This document shows positions 1-6,101 of a stretch of 6,302 nucleotides of DNA, piece after piece. This DNA comes from an uncultured Rhodocyclaceae bacterium. GTDB taxonomy: Bacteria > Pseudomonadota > Gammaproteobacteria > Burkholderiales > Rhodocyclaceae. Made by a program: the position numbers and the translations under genes. The notes under the pieces were generated by a model. The model worked only from the letters and a program-made list of their open reading frames with translations, ran no database searches and was not told the origin of the DNA. The stretch spans positions 1-6,302 of the forward strand of contig CAIYZZ010000470.1 of assembly GCA_903930805.1 (NCBI GenBank), written 5' to 3'. Numbering within the stretch: the stretch's first letter is position 1; every line of letters begins with the position of its first letter.

Positions 1-2
1 AT

Positions 3-1190
3 CACGGACAGGTTAACACTCTGGGCTACGCCTATACGGCCAAGTGCTTTGATTGCCACGGCAACCACTCCATTCAGCCTTCGACAGATCCGAAGTCAAA
101 ACTGCATGCGGACAATCGCCTCAAGACCTGTCAGAACTGTCATAAGGCTGCGACTGCGGGCTTTACCAAGTTCGAACCGCATGGCACGTCGAACGATTTC
201 ATCCGCTATCCGCTGATCTGGATCGCATCCAAATTCATGCTGCTGTTTCTTGCCGGTATCTTTGCGTTCTTCTGGTCCCATTCCGCTCTGTGGTTCTACC
301 GCGAGTTCAAAGAGCGCAATGAAGGTAAGTCCCGCACGCACGTGAAAACCGATGAATTGCTCGCAGGAAAATTCAAAGGCAAGCATTACCAGCGCTTCCC
401 GTTAATCTGGCGCATCGCCCATCTGGCCTTTGCCCTTAGCCTGATGATGCTGACCCTGACCGGAATGTCGGTGCTGTTCGCAGACACAACGTGGGCACCG
501 GTCGTGATGCACTGGCTGGGAGGTCCGAAAGTAGCGGCCGTGATTCACCGTACATTCGCAGCGCTTTTGGGCACCATATTTGTTGTGCAATTGCTGTACT
601 TCGTGATGCACGTAATCCGTAACCGGAAGACCTTCGAGTGGTTTGGTCCTGATTCCCTTATCCCGCGCCGGCAAGACTTGCGAGATATCCAGGCGATGGC
701 CAAGTGGTTCTTGGGTCTTGGGCCGCGGCCGGTGTTCGATCGCTGGACGTACTGGGAGAAGTTCGACTACTGGGCGCCATTTGTGGCTGTGATCCTGATC
801 GGCACCACGGGGTTGATGCTCTTGGCTCCTACCGTGACCGGTACGTTCCTGCCGGGCTGGGCGTTTAACCTGGCCACCATTTTCCACGGTGAGGAGGCGT
901 TGCTGGCGGTACTGTTCGTGTTCACGGTGCATTTCTTCAACAACCATTACAGGCCCGACAAGTTCCCACTGGATGTTGTGATGTTTACCGGATCGATGCG
1001 CCTTGAAGCATTCAAGCGCGAGCATAGGGTTGAATACAATCGTTTGGTTGCTTCAGGCGAACTCGAAAAGTATCTGGTCGATGCTCCATCGCAACCCTTG
1101 ACTCTGGGAGCAAAGATACTGGGCTTCACCCTAATCGCATTCGGTTTGCTGCTGTTGGTGTTGGTCCTAATCGGGATGTTTGGAGCGTGA
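3..1190 (+). CDS. Multihaem cytochrome c / cytochrome b-type membrane fusion protein (3' part, 5' end outside window)
   Basis: The frame is open from the window edge and ends at TGA 1188-1190, giving 395 visible residues; the true start lies upstream. Two haem c attachment motifs are visible, CFDCH (fragment residues 15-19) and CQNCH (43-47), so this part should lie in the periplasm. About six hydrophobic segments follow, near residues 72-98, 134-158, 178-206, 256-276, 288-311 and 369-393. Histidines in or beside them (H93, H140, H182, H203, H295, H310, H315) are candidate axial ligands of b haems, as in the cytochrome b561 / hydrogenase and formate dehydrogenase cytochrome b subunit superfamily. 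The likely role is electron transfer between the quinone pool and periplasmic c haems; donor and acceptor cannot be told. Further CxxCH motifs probably exist upstream, because the fragment begins inside the haem domain. A terminator follows 45 bases downstream, so this is the last gene of its transcript. The type of protein is secure; the exact family is not. Confidence 0.9.
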   Translation, partial: HGQVNTLGYAYTAKCFDCHGNHSIQPSTDPKSKLHADNRLKTCQNCHKAATAGFTKFEPHGTSNDFIRYPLIWIASKFMLLFLAGIFAFFWSHSALWFYREFKERNEGKSRTHVKTDELLAGKFKGKHYQRFPLIWRIAHLAFALSLMMLTLTGMSVLFADTTWAPVVMHWLGGPKVAAVIHRTFAALLGTIFVVQLLYFVMHVIRNRKTFEWFGPDSLIPRRQDLRDIQAMAKWFLGLGPRPVFDRWTYWEKFDYWAPFVAVILIGTTGLMLLAPTVTGTFLPGWAFNLATIFHGEEALLAVLFVFTVHFFNNHYRPDKFPLDVVMFTGSMRLEAFKREHRVEYNRLVASGELEKYLVDAPSQPLTLGAKILGFTLIAFGLLLLVLVLIGMFGA

Positions 1191-1202
1191 CTGGCGCGTA
1201 AT

Positions 1203-1221
1203 ACGTAAGCACAATTTACGT
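1203..1221 (+). repeat. Short inverted repeat in the 3' untranslated region
   Basis: ACGTAA (1203-1208) and TTACGT (1216-1221) are perfect 6-base arms around a 7-base spacer. They lie between the cytochrome stop codon and the terminator. They could form a small hairpin in the mRNA tail or be a protein-binding dyad. Arms this short can occur by chance. Confidence 0.35.
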
Positions 1222-1235
1222 TCCGACGTTGATAG

Positions 1236-1276
1236 ATGGCGCTGGTGGTGGACATTCACCGCCAGCGCCATTTTTT
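1236..1276 (+). terminator. Rho-independent terminator of the cytochrome gene
   Basis: A 15-base stem pairs 1236-1250 with 1257-1271, with a single G-T wobble (1246/1261) and a 6-base loop (1251-1256). It is GC-rich at its core (GGCGCTGG / CCAGCGCC). A run of six T (1271-1276) follows directly. On the opposite strand the hairpin is not followed by a T run, so it acts on + strand transcripts only. It separates the cytochrome unit from the sigma-54 unit downstream. Confidence 0.92.
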
Positions 1277-1484
1277 CTGTGGCGTGCGCTGCATTTGGCG
1301 ACTAGCTTTTCGGCAGATATAGCAACCAGACTTAACCCAGATAGTGATCCCCATCGCCAACCATCCATAGGGTAGATCGCTCTGAGACTTACGACTCGGC
1401 AACTGCATAAAGAAAGTATTCACCCCATTGTCTGATCCGGGGCCTTGATATCGCATGAAGTGGATGGCTTTACCCAAGCTGGCT
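1277..1484. other. Non-coding stretch with no recognised feature
   Basis: These roughly 200 bases lie between the terminator and the first regulatory dyad. I see no convincing ribosome binding site with a following frame, no tRNA-like fold and no strong hairpin. A reverse-strand open frame crosses the area (down to about 1256), but its start (GTG, 1531-1529) lies inside the dyad region, its 3' end runs into the terminator stem, and its product is not recognised. The stretch may simply be spacer or a decayed gene. Confidence 0.5.
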
Positions 1485-1501
1485 GTACAAATATTTTGTA
1501 C
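1485..1501. promoter_or_regulatory. Candidate upstream activator site: 7-3-7 inverted repeat
   Basis: GTACAAA (1485-1491) and TTTGTAC (1495-1501) are perfect 7-base arms around the spacer TAT. The centre lies about 133 bases before the predicted sigma-54 start at 1626. That is within the range where enhancer-binding activators of sigma-54 promoters usually bind. It is the most operator-like of the dyads here; the binding protein is unknown. Confidence 0.6.
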
Positions 1502-1511
1502 TAGACGCCCA

Positions 1512-1540
1512 TTCCCCTCGGGAAATATCACCCTCGTGAT
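1512..1540. repeat. Two short inverted repeats side by side
   Basis: TTCCC (1512-1516) pairs with GGGAA (1520-1524) across CTC. ATCAC (1527-1531) pairs with GTGAT (1536-1540) across CCTC. Each has only 5-base arms and alone would be unremarkable. They are listed because they sit between stronger dyads in an otherwise dense series upstream of the sigma-54 promoter. Confidence 0.35.
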
Positions 1541-1549
1541 TCACCATCT

Positions 1550-1563
1550 GACGATATATCGTC
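1550..1563. promoter_or_regulatory. Perfect 14-base palindrome upstream of sigma-54 promoter
   Basis: GACGATATATCGTC is a perfect palindrome without spacer. Its centre is about 69 bases before the predicted transcription start, a plausible place for an activator or repressor dimer. It abuts the next inverted repeat at 1564 directly. Confidence 0.55.
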
Positions 1564-1586
1564 TTGATAAAAAACATGTTTATCAA
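1564..1586. promoter_or_regulatory. 8-7-8 inverted repeat adjoining the sigma-54 promoter
   Basis: TTGATAAA (1564-1571) and TTTATCAA (1579-1586) are perfect 8-base arms around a 7-base spacer. The inner part, AAACATGTTT (1572-1581), is itself a palindrome. It ends 13 bases before the -24 element and is AT-rich. It could be an operator or a bending site. Confidence 0.5.
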
Positions 1587-1593
1587 TTCTTTC
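1581..1593 (+). promoter_or_regulatory. Possible IHF site (one mismatch)
   Basis: TATCAA-N4-TTC matches the known IHF consensus WATCAA-N4-TTR except at the last position. IHF often bends DNA between activator sites and sigma-54 promoters, and this position (about -45 to -33) is near that role, though close to the polymerase. The overlap with the 1564-1586 dyad makes the assignment uncertain. Confidence 0.25.
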
Positions 1594-1598
1594 GGAAG

Positions 1599-1615
1599 TT
1601 GGCACGGCCGTTGCG
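1599..1615 (+). promoter_or_regulatory. Sigma-54 (RpoN) -24/-12 promoter
   Basis: TTGGCACG-GCCG-TTGCG matches the known RpoN consensus YTGGCACG-N4-TTGC at every defining base. GG at 1601-1602 and GC at 1613-1614 are separated by exactly 10 bases, as required. With C1614 as -12, transcription should start near 1626, leaving an untranslated leader of about 59 bases before the ATG at 1685. The promoter needs an enhancer-binding ATPase not encoded in this window. Confidence 0.9.
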
Positions 1616-1684
1616 TATGGATGGGCAAGAAAGAAAATCGCAAGACACCAGCAAGTCACCGAATACGAAACAAAGGAGAACATC

Positions 1685-2014
1685 ATGAGCGCACTACTTA
1701 CAACACGGACTTTTGAAGTCACCGGGTACGAAGCCTCTCGGGCGTCTGTTGTAGAGAAAGGCGAAAGCATCGTCCTGTTCTTTGCGGCCCCCTTCATAAG
1801 CTTGACCTACATACTTGCGTTACCCATTGTGGGCCTCTGTGCTCTGGCCTGGATAGGTGCCAAGGCTCTTCTGGGGTGGGTTACGACTGCGACTAGAACT
1901 GTTTTGCTGATGATCGTTTCACCCTTCATCGGTCTGGCTTTCGTCTTAGCCGTACCTTACTTCTGCCTGGGTGTTCTGGTGTGGATCGGATCGAAGAGCT
2001 TATCTGCTCGCTGA
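1685..2014 (+). CDS. Small inner-membrane protein made of two tandem hydrophobic hairpin units, function unknown
   Basis: The product has 109 residues. The ATG is supported by AAGGAG at 1673-1678, six bases upstream, and by the sigma-54 promoter about 70 bases upstream. The first 28 or so residues are polar (several E, R and K) with no signal peptide. Two hydrophobic blocks follow, about residues 29-63 and 72-106, each long enough for a tight membrane hairpin. The blocks are copies: residues 34-62 and 78-106 align without gaps with 14 of 29 identities, including PFI, LA, P and WIG plus a following K. The centre carries a short polar link (T67-R71). I do not recognise the family. The strong activator-dependent promoter suggests a conditionally made envelope protein, perhaps for stress or surface remodelling, but this is inference. 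It could also be a small subunit of a larger membrane complex. Confidence 0.85.
   Translation: MSALLTTRTFEVTGYEASRASVVEKGESIVLFFAAPFISLTYILALPIVGLCALAWIGAKALLGWVTTATRTVLLMIVSPFIGLAFVLAVPYFCLGVLVWIGSKSLSAR
1784..2002 (+). repeat. Internal duplication within the small membrane protein
   Basis: The codons for residues 34-62 (1784-1870) and 78-106 (1916-2002) encode related units spaced 44 residues apart. Shared positions are PFI, L, L-A-P, L, L, WIG, K and L. The DNA has diverged, so this is an old duplication kept at the protein level and not a recent tandem repeat. Confidence 0.7.
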
Positions 2015-2037
2015 CCGGTCTGGTCGGCGCAATGCTC

Positions 2038-2057
2038 AAACCCTCAGCGGAGGGTTT
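2038..2057 (+). promoter_or_regulatory. Stem-loop between the two small genes, just before the second ribosome binding site
   Basis: AAACCCTC (2038-2045) and GAGGGTTT (2050-2057) are perfect 8-base arms around the tetraloop AGCG. No T run follows; the next bases are purine-rich and contain the downstream ribosome binding site (GAGGGGG, 2059-2065). It is therefore a poor terminator. It may mark an mRNA processing or stabilising point, or influence translation of the 88-residue protein. Confidence 0.6.
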
Positions 2058-2072
2058 AGAGGGGGTGTTGTC

Positions 2073-2339
2073 ATGAGCGAGTGCAATGCTGTTAAATATT
2101 TGCAGCAGAAATCCACTGAACACGGGAAGATCGCGGAACTGGCCTCTGTTGCACTAGTGGTCGTTGGCAATATCAATAAGTCTGGTATGACGGCGGAAGA
2201 TATTGAGTATCTGCACGACATCGTTAGCCACATTTATCTGGAGGGCGGAGTTGAGATCCTTAACTTTATCCATAGTGAAGCGCCAGATTGCGATATCTGT
2301 GCTGCATTGGTAGCGCAGATTGATTCGTTGGTGAGTTAA
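2073..2339 (+). CDS. Small soluble protein of unknown function (88 residues)
   Basis: The ATG at 2073 is chosen over an in-frame ATG at 1971 because it has a purine-rich ribosome binding site (GAGGGGG, 2059-2065) seven bases upstream. The longer form would overlap the preceding gene and run through the stem-loop. The product is acidic with no signal peptide. One mildly hydrophobic patch (about residues 22-33) is too short and polar-flanked for a confident membrane helix. Most of it reads as amphipathic helix. Cysteines are C4, C73 and C76; the last two form a CDIC motif near the C terminus that could bind metal or be redox-active, though it is a single pair. I recognise no family. It lies 58 bases after the duplicated-hairpin gene and 57 bases before the cyclase gene, on the same strand, so co-transcription is plausible. 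Confidence 0.75.
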   Translation: MSECNAVKYLQQKSTEHGKIAELASVALVVVGNINKSGMTAEDIEYLHDIVSHIYLEGGVEILNFIHSEAPDCDICAALVAQIDSLVS

Positions 2340-2396
2340 TCGTCACGCCGCAATGGCACTAGTTGTATCCTCGGTTGATTCCGTGAGCACGAAAAT

Positions 2397-5300
2397 ATGA
2401 ACAACGAATCGACCACATCGTCTGTTGCTGCGACACCAAACTATCGGCAGGTGGCCGTTTCGGGTTTTGGTAATTTTCAGCCGCAGGCAACTTGGGTTGT
2501 CGCGCTAACACTTTTGCTGGTATTGGGTCAGGCACTGCCGGAACTCAAGTTCTTTTCCACGCCATCGAGCTACCTGCCGTTTCATACTGTTCTCGAATTT
2601 GGCTCGATGGCGGTATCGGCGATGGTGTTCGCCTTGGCCTGGAACCTGCACCGGCAGACTGATAACAGTCACCTCATCATCCTCGGCACAGGATTTCTTG
2701 CTGTCAGCCTGATTGACATCGCGCATACCTTGTCCTACGTGGGCATGCCAGACCTGGTTACCCCGAGTGGGCCCGAAAAGGCCATCAACTTTTGGTTGGC
2801 TGGGCGCTATGTAGAAGCGGGGGTGTTGCTGGCCGTCGCTTTTCGCCCTGTGACACATTTGTCTCTGGCTGCCTGCCGTAGTGCTGCGTTTGCGGCAGTC
2901 CTTCTTGCCGCCGGTGTCTGGTGGTTGGGTATCTTCCATACAGATTGGCTGCCGCATACCTTTGTTCCCGATCAAGGTCTGACCACCTTCAAGATCGGCG
3001 CCGAATACTTGCTGGTTGGAATTTATGGCACGGCGGCAATTCAGATGTTCCTAAAGTATCGGGAGCCGCACAACGCTGACCTGCGCTGGCTTGCGGCGGC
3101 TGCATGGATACAGGGGCTGGCCGAGCTGTTCTTTACCCTCTATGCCGACGTTACTGACCTGTTCAATCTGTTCGGCCACATCTATAAGATGGCCGCGTAC
3201 TGGATGGTCTACCGCGCACTCTTTGTCTCGGGAGTGCGGGCACCCTATCGTCAGCTGAGTGAAAGCCTTGAAATGCTCAGCGACATTCTTGCGACCACGC
3301 AGGACGGCTTTTGTCGCCTTGATGTCCAAGGCCGCCTGCTTGATGTTAATCCGGCCTACTGCCGACAATCCGGCTACACCCGTACCGAACTGTTAGGGAT
3401 GCGAGTTACAGACCTGGAGGCGGTGGAAAACTCGGCCCAGACCACTGAGCGTATTCAGCGCCTTATGCAAGAAGGCAGCGACCTGTTTCAAACCCGGCAT
3501 CGTCGCAAGGACGAATCAATCTGGGACGTTGAGGTGAGCGCCACCTATCACCATCACGATGTCGGGGGTGGGCAGTTCTTCGTATTCCTGCGAAACATAA
3601 CTCATCGCAAGAATGCCGAAGAAGCGCTTAAAGAAAGCGAGCAGCGCTGGAAATTTGCGCTGGAAGGTGCGGGCGATGGAGTATGGGATTGGAACATCCA
3701 GACCGGTGAAGCGCACTTTTCCAAGTGCTGGAAAGAAATGCTTGGCTATACCGAGGGCGAAATCACGGGTAACCCATCAGAATGGATAAGCCGTGTTCAT
3801 CCAGACGATAGTTCTGCTGCGATGGCTGCAGTCCAAGCACATCTCGACGGCAAGGCGCCATCCATCGAGGATGAGTTTCGCATGCTGTGCAAGGATGGTA
3901 GCTGGAAGTGGATACAAGGTCGCGGCATGGTGGTCAGCACGAGTGAAGACGGAAAACCGGTACGCATGGTCGGAACCAATACCGACATCACGAAGCGAAG
4001 GCAGACAGAGGAGATGCTACGCAAACTGGCCAAGGCAGTCGAACAAAGTTCTGCCTCAGTGGTCATTACCGATCACATGGCCAACATTGAGTACGCAAAC
4101 CCGCGATTTACAGAGGTCACCGGCTACAGCGCCGACGAGGTTATCGGAAAGAATCCTCGGATCTTCCGGTCAGATCAAACGCCCAGAGAAATCTATCAGG
4201 ATCTATGGACGAAACTCAAGAGCGGTCGGGCATGGGAAGGCGAATTTTCTAATCGGCGCAAGAATGGCGAAATCTTCTGGGAAGAATGCCATATTGCTCC
4301 GGTCAAGAGTCCGCTTGGCGAGATCACCCACTATGTCGCGGTGAAGAACGACATTACGGATCGCAAGCGAATGCAGAGCCGACTTGAACAAGTCCTCTCG
4401 GAGCAGAAGGCCATTCTGGAAAACGAGCTTGTCGGCATCGCGACTATCAAGGATCGTACGATTCTTTGGGCGAATCCGGCTTTCGAACAAATGCTTGGCT
4501 ATGCGTCGGGCGAACTCAACGGGATTCCAACTCACCAATATTTCCTTAGCGAGGAAGCCTATTTGGCATTTGGCACAGCAGCCTACCCAACTCTAGCAGC
4601 GGGTGATATATACCGCTCAAAAGTCGAGCATCTGCGTAAGGATGGCACCCGGATCTGGGTGGATGTAAGCGGCTCGATGCTGGATCGAGAAATCGACGTA
4701 TCACTCTGGGTGTTCTTGGATGTTTCCGCACTGGTTCGCAGTAAAGAACAATTGAAAGAGGCGCAACGTGTTGCTCAGTTGGGAAGCTGGGAGAACGACT
4801 TCACAAGAAGCACCGTTACCTGGTCCGACGAAATGTTCAGGATATACGGGCTTGAGCCTCAAGCACAGGGACCAACGTACGACGAGTGGATTGCCATCAT
4901 CCATCCCGACGACAGAGTACTGGTCGATATGCTTTTTGGACATTCAAGGATTAACGTAACGCATCGCATTGCCTGTCCCGACGGACAACTCAAATTTATC
5001 CGGGTTCTAGGGAAATCCGAGTTCGCGGAAGACGGAACATCGCTGCGCACCTTTGGTACTGCACAGGACATTACATTGTCAGCGCTGCAGGAAATAGAGA
5101 TAAAGACTAGCGAAGAGCGTTTCCGCCTGATCGCCGACTACACCTACGATTGGGAGTATTGGCAAGGGGTTCAAAACGAGATGCAGTATGTCAGTCCGGC
5201 TTGTGAGAGGGTTACCGGCTATAGTCCGCTTGAGTTCTACACCAAGCCTGACCTGATCAAGAACATTGTTCATCCGGATGATGCCGAAATCTATACCGGC

Positions 5301-6002
5301 CATCATGAAGATAGCTCTGATCACGCAGAATCAACCATCACTTTCCGTATCGTGACCAAGGATGGCCAGGTTCGTTGGATCGCTCATGGCTGCAGGGCTG
5401 TTTTTGGGGCCGACGGCAGTTCCCTCGGACGCCGGGTCAATAACCGCGATATCACGGATTTGAAGAATGCCGAGCAACTTGCTCATCGTCTTGCCTATTT
5501 CGATCCGCTGACGAATCTTCCCAACCGACGCATGTTGCTTGACCGCCTGGATCATGGCCTGGCGCAGGCGAGGCGGTTTCACCGTTCGTTGGCTGTCATG
5601 TTCCTTGATCTCGATCGATTCAAGCAGATAAATGACACCCATGGACATGATGTGGGTGACGCGTTGATCAAGGAGGTGGGGAAAAGACTCCACACCTGTA
5701 TCCGCTCGGGCGATACGGTAGCCCGGTCAGGGGGGGATGAATTCATCATCGTGCTGCCTGAAATAGCGAGTCCGTCCGATGCTTCCTTGGTGGCGGAAAA
5801 AATCATTCATGCGTTCTCTGAACCGGTTCTAGTGGATGATCTCGTCCTTGAAGCAACGACAAGTATTGGCATTGCCGTGTACCCGATTGATGGAACCGAC
5901 GATGCACAATTACTGATGAAGATGGCTGATCAGGCAATGTATTCTGTCAAGAACTCCGGACGGAACGGATACCAACTTTACGTCGGCGGCGATCAGCGCT
6001 AG
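2397..6002 (+). CDS. Membrane diguanylate cyclase, MASE3 - six PAS - GGDEF
   Basis: This 1201-residue protein should make the second messenger c-di-GMP from two GTP in the cytoplasm, under control of its sensors. Residues about 30-285 form a MASE3 membrane sensor with roughly seven or eight helices; H63, E67, H110, H261 and K264 lie in its recognisable motifs. Six PAS domains follow, near 287-410, 412-540, 542-662, 664-785, 787-902 and 903-1028; the second, fifth and sixth carry HPDD and are PAS_3-like. Each ends in a DI/DV-type exit, mostly leading into a charged linker helix. The GGDEF domain spans about 1030-1196: D1036 opens the DPLTNLPNR motif, the active site GGDEF is intact at 1112-1116, and an inhibitory-site RxxD (R1103-D1106) lies five residues before it. 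No EAL domain is present. The ATG at 2397 is the only reasonable start, since an in-frame stop lies at 2376-2378, but its ribosome binding site is weak (GTGAG, 2383-2387). The signals sensed are unknown. Confidence 0.95.
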   Translation: MNNESTTSSVAATPNYRQVAVSGFGNFQPQATWVVALTLLLVLGQALPELKFFSTPSSYLPFHTVLEFGSMAVSAMVFALAWNLHRQTDNSHLIILGTGFLAVSLIDIAHTLSYVGMPDLVTPSGPEKAINFWLAGRYVEAGVLLAVAFRPVTHLSLAACRSAAFAAVLLAAGVWWLGIFHTDWLPHTFVPDQGLTTFKIGAEYLLVGIYGTAAIQMFLKYREPHNADLRWLAAAAWIQGLAELFFTLYADVTDLFNLFGHIYKMAAYWMVYRALFVSGVRAPYRQLSESLEMLSDILATTQDGFCRLDVQGRLLDVNPAYCRQSGYTRTELLGMRVTDLEAVENSAQTTERIQRLMQEGSDLFQTRHRRKDESIWDVEVSATYHHHDVGGGQFFVFLRNITHRKNAEEALKESEQRWKFALEGAGDGVWDWNIQTGEAHFSKCWKEMLGYTEGEITGNPSEWISRVHPDDSSAAMAAVQAHLDGKAPSIEDEFRMLCKDGSWKWIQGRGMVVSTSEDGKPVRMVGTNTDITKRRQTEEMLRKLAKAVEQSSASVVITDHMANIEYANPRFTEVTGYSADEVIGKNPRIFRSDQTPREIYQDLWTKLKSGRAWEGEFSNRRKNGEIFWEECHIAPVKSPLGEITHYVAVKNDITDRKRMQSRLEQVLSEQKAILENELVGIATIKDRTILWANPAFEQMLGYASGELNGIPTHQYFLSEEAYLAFGTAAYPTLAAGDIYRSKVEHLRKDGTRIWVDVSGSMLDREIDVSLWVFLDVSALVRSKEQLKEAQRVAQLGSWENDFTRSTVTWSDEMFRIYGLEPQAQGPTYDEWIAIIHPDDRVLVDMLFGHSRINVTHRIACPDGQLKFIRVLGKSEFAEDGTSLRTFGTAQDITLSALQEIEIKTSEERFRLIADYTYDWEYWQGVQNEMQYVSPACERVTGYSPLEFYTKPDLIKNIVHPDDAEIYTGHHEDSSDHAESTITFRIVTKDGQVRWIAHGCRAVFGADGSSLGRRVNNRDITDLKNAEQLAHRLAYFDPLTNLPNRRMLLDRLDHGLAQARRFHRSLAVMFLDLDRFKQINDTHGHDVGDALIKEVGKRLHTCIRSGDTVARSGGDEFIIVLPEIASPSDASLVAEKIIHAFSEPVLVDDLVLEATTSIGIAVYPIDGTDDAQLLMKMADQAMYSVKNSGRNGYQLYVGGDQR

Positions 6003-6101
6003 CAAGGCAATGTACTTGTTGGCCATTCGCGGTAGCGTAGCGATTAACGGAAACTTTAAACATGATCTGCGCCATATCCCCCAAACCACTTGGAGAATCC
6101 A

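Noticed and set aside
402..1025. Long reverse-strand open frame inside the cytochrome gene.
   Set aside because: Its product has low-complexity composition rich in H, R and Q and no domain, while the forward frame has clear haem and membrane signatures. It is a shadow frame.
1256..1531. Reverse-strand open frame whose first residues (FPEGNGRLVQ) resemble part of the Fic motif HxFx(D/E)GNGRxxR.
   Set aside because: The catalytic histidine and the final arginine are absent. No helical Fic context follows, the start is a GTG inside the dyad region, and the 3' end runs into the terminator stem. The resemblance is probably chance, or at most a decayed remnant.
1455..1688. Forward open frame of 77 residues across the promoter region.
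   Set aside because: It runs through all the dyads and the sigma-54 promoter, has no convincing ribosome binding site, overlaps the start of the real gene and has no recognisable features.
1971..2072. Upstream in-frame extension of the 88-residue protein from an ATG at 1971.
   Set aside because: It would overlap the preceding gene and translate through the stem-loop, with no ribosome binding site; the ATG at 2073 has a clear one.
2354..2368. Second sigma-54-like sequence (TGGCAC followed by TTG) before the cyclase gene.
   Set aside because: The TTG is two bases too close to the GG and the expected GC dinucleotide is missing, so the spacing rule for RpoN fails.
6003..6101. Possible sigma-70 promoter (TTGTTG at 6016 with TAGCGA at 6038, or TTTAAA at 6055) before the RRM gene.
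   Set aside because: Neither combination has both a good -35 and a good -10 at proper spacing, so no promoter is claimed.
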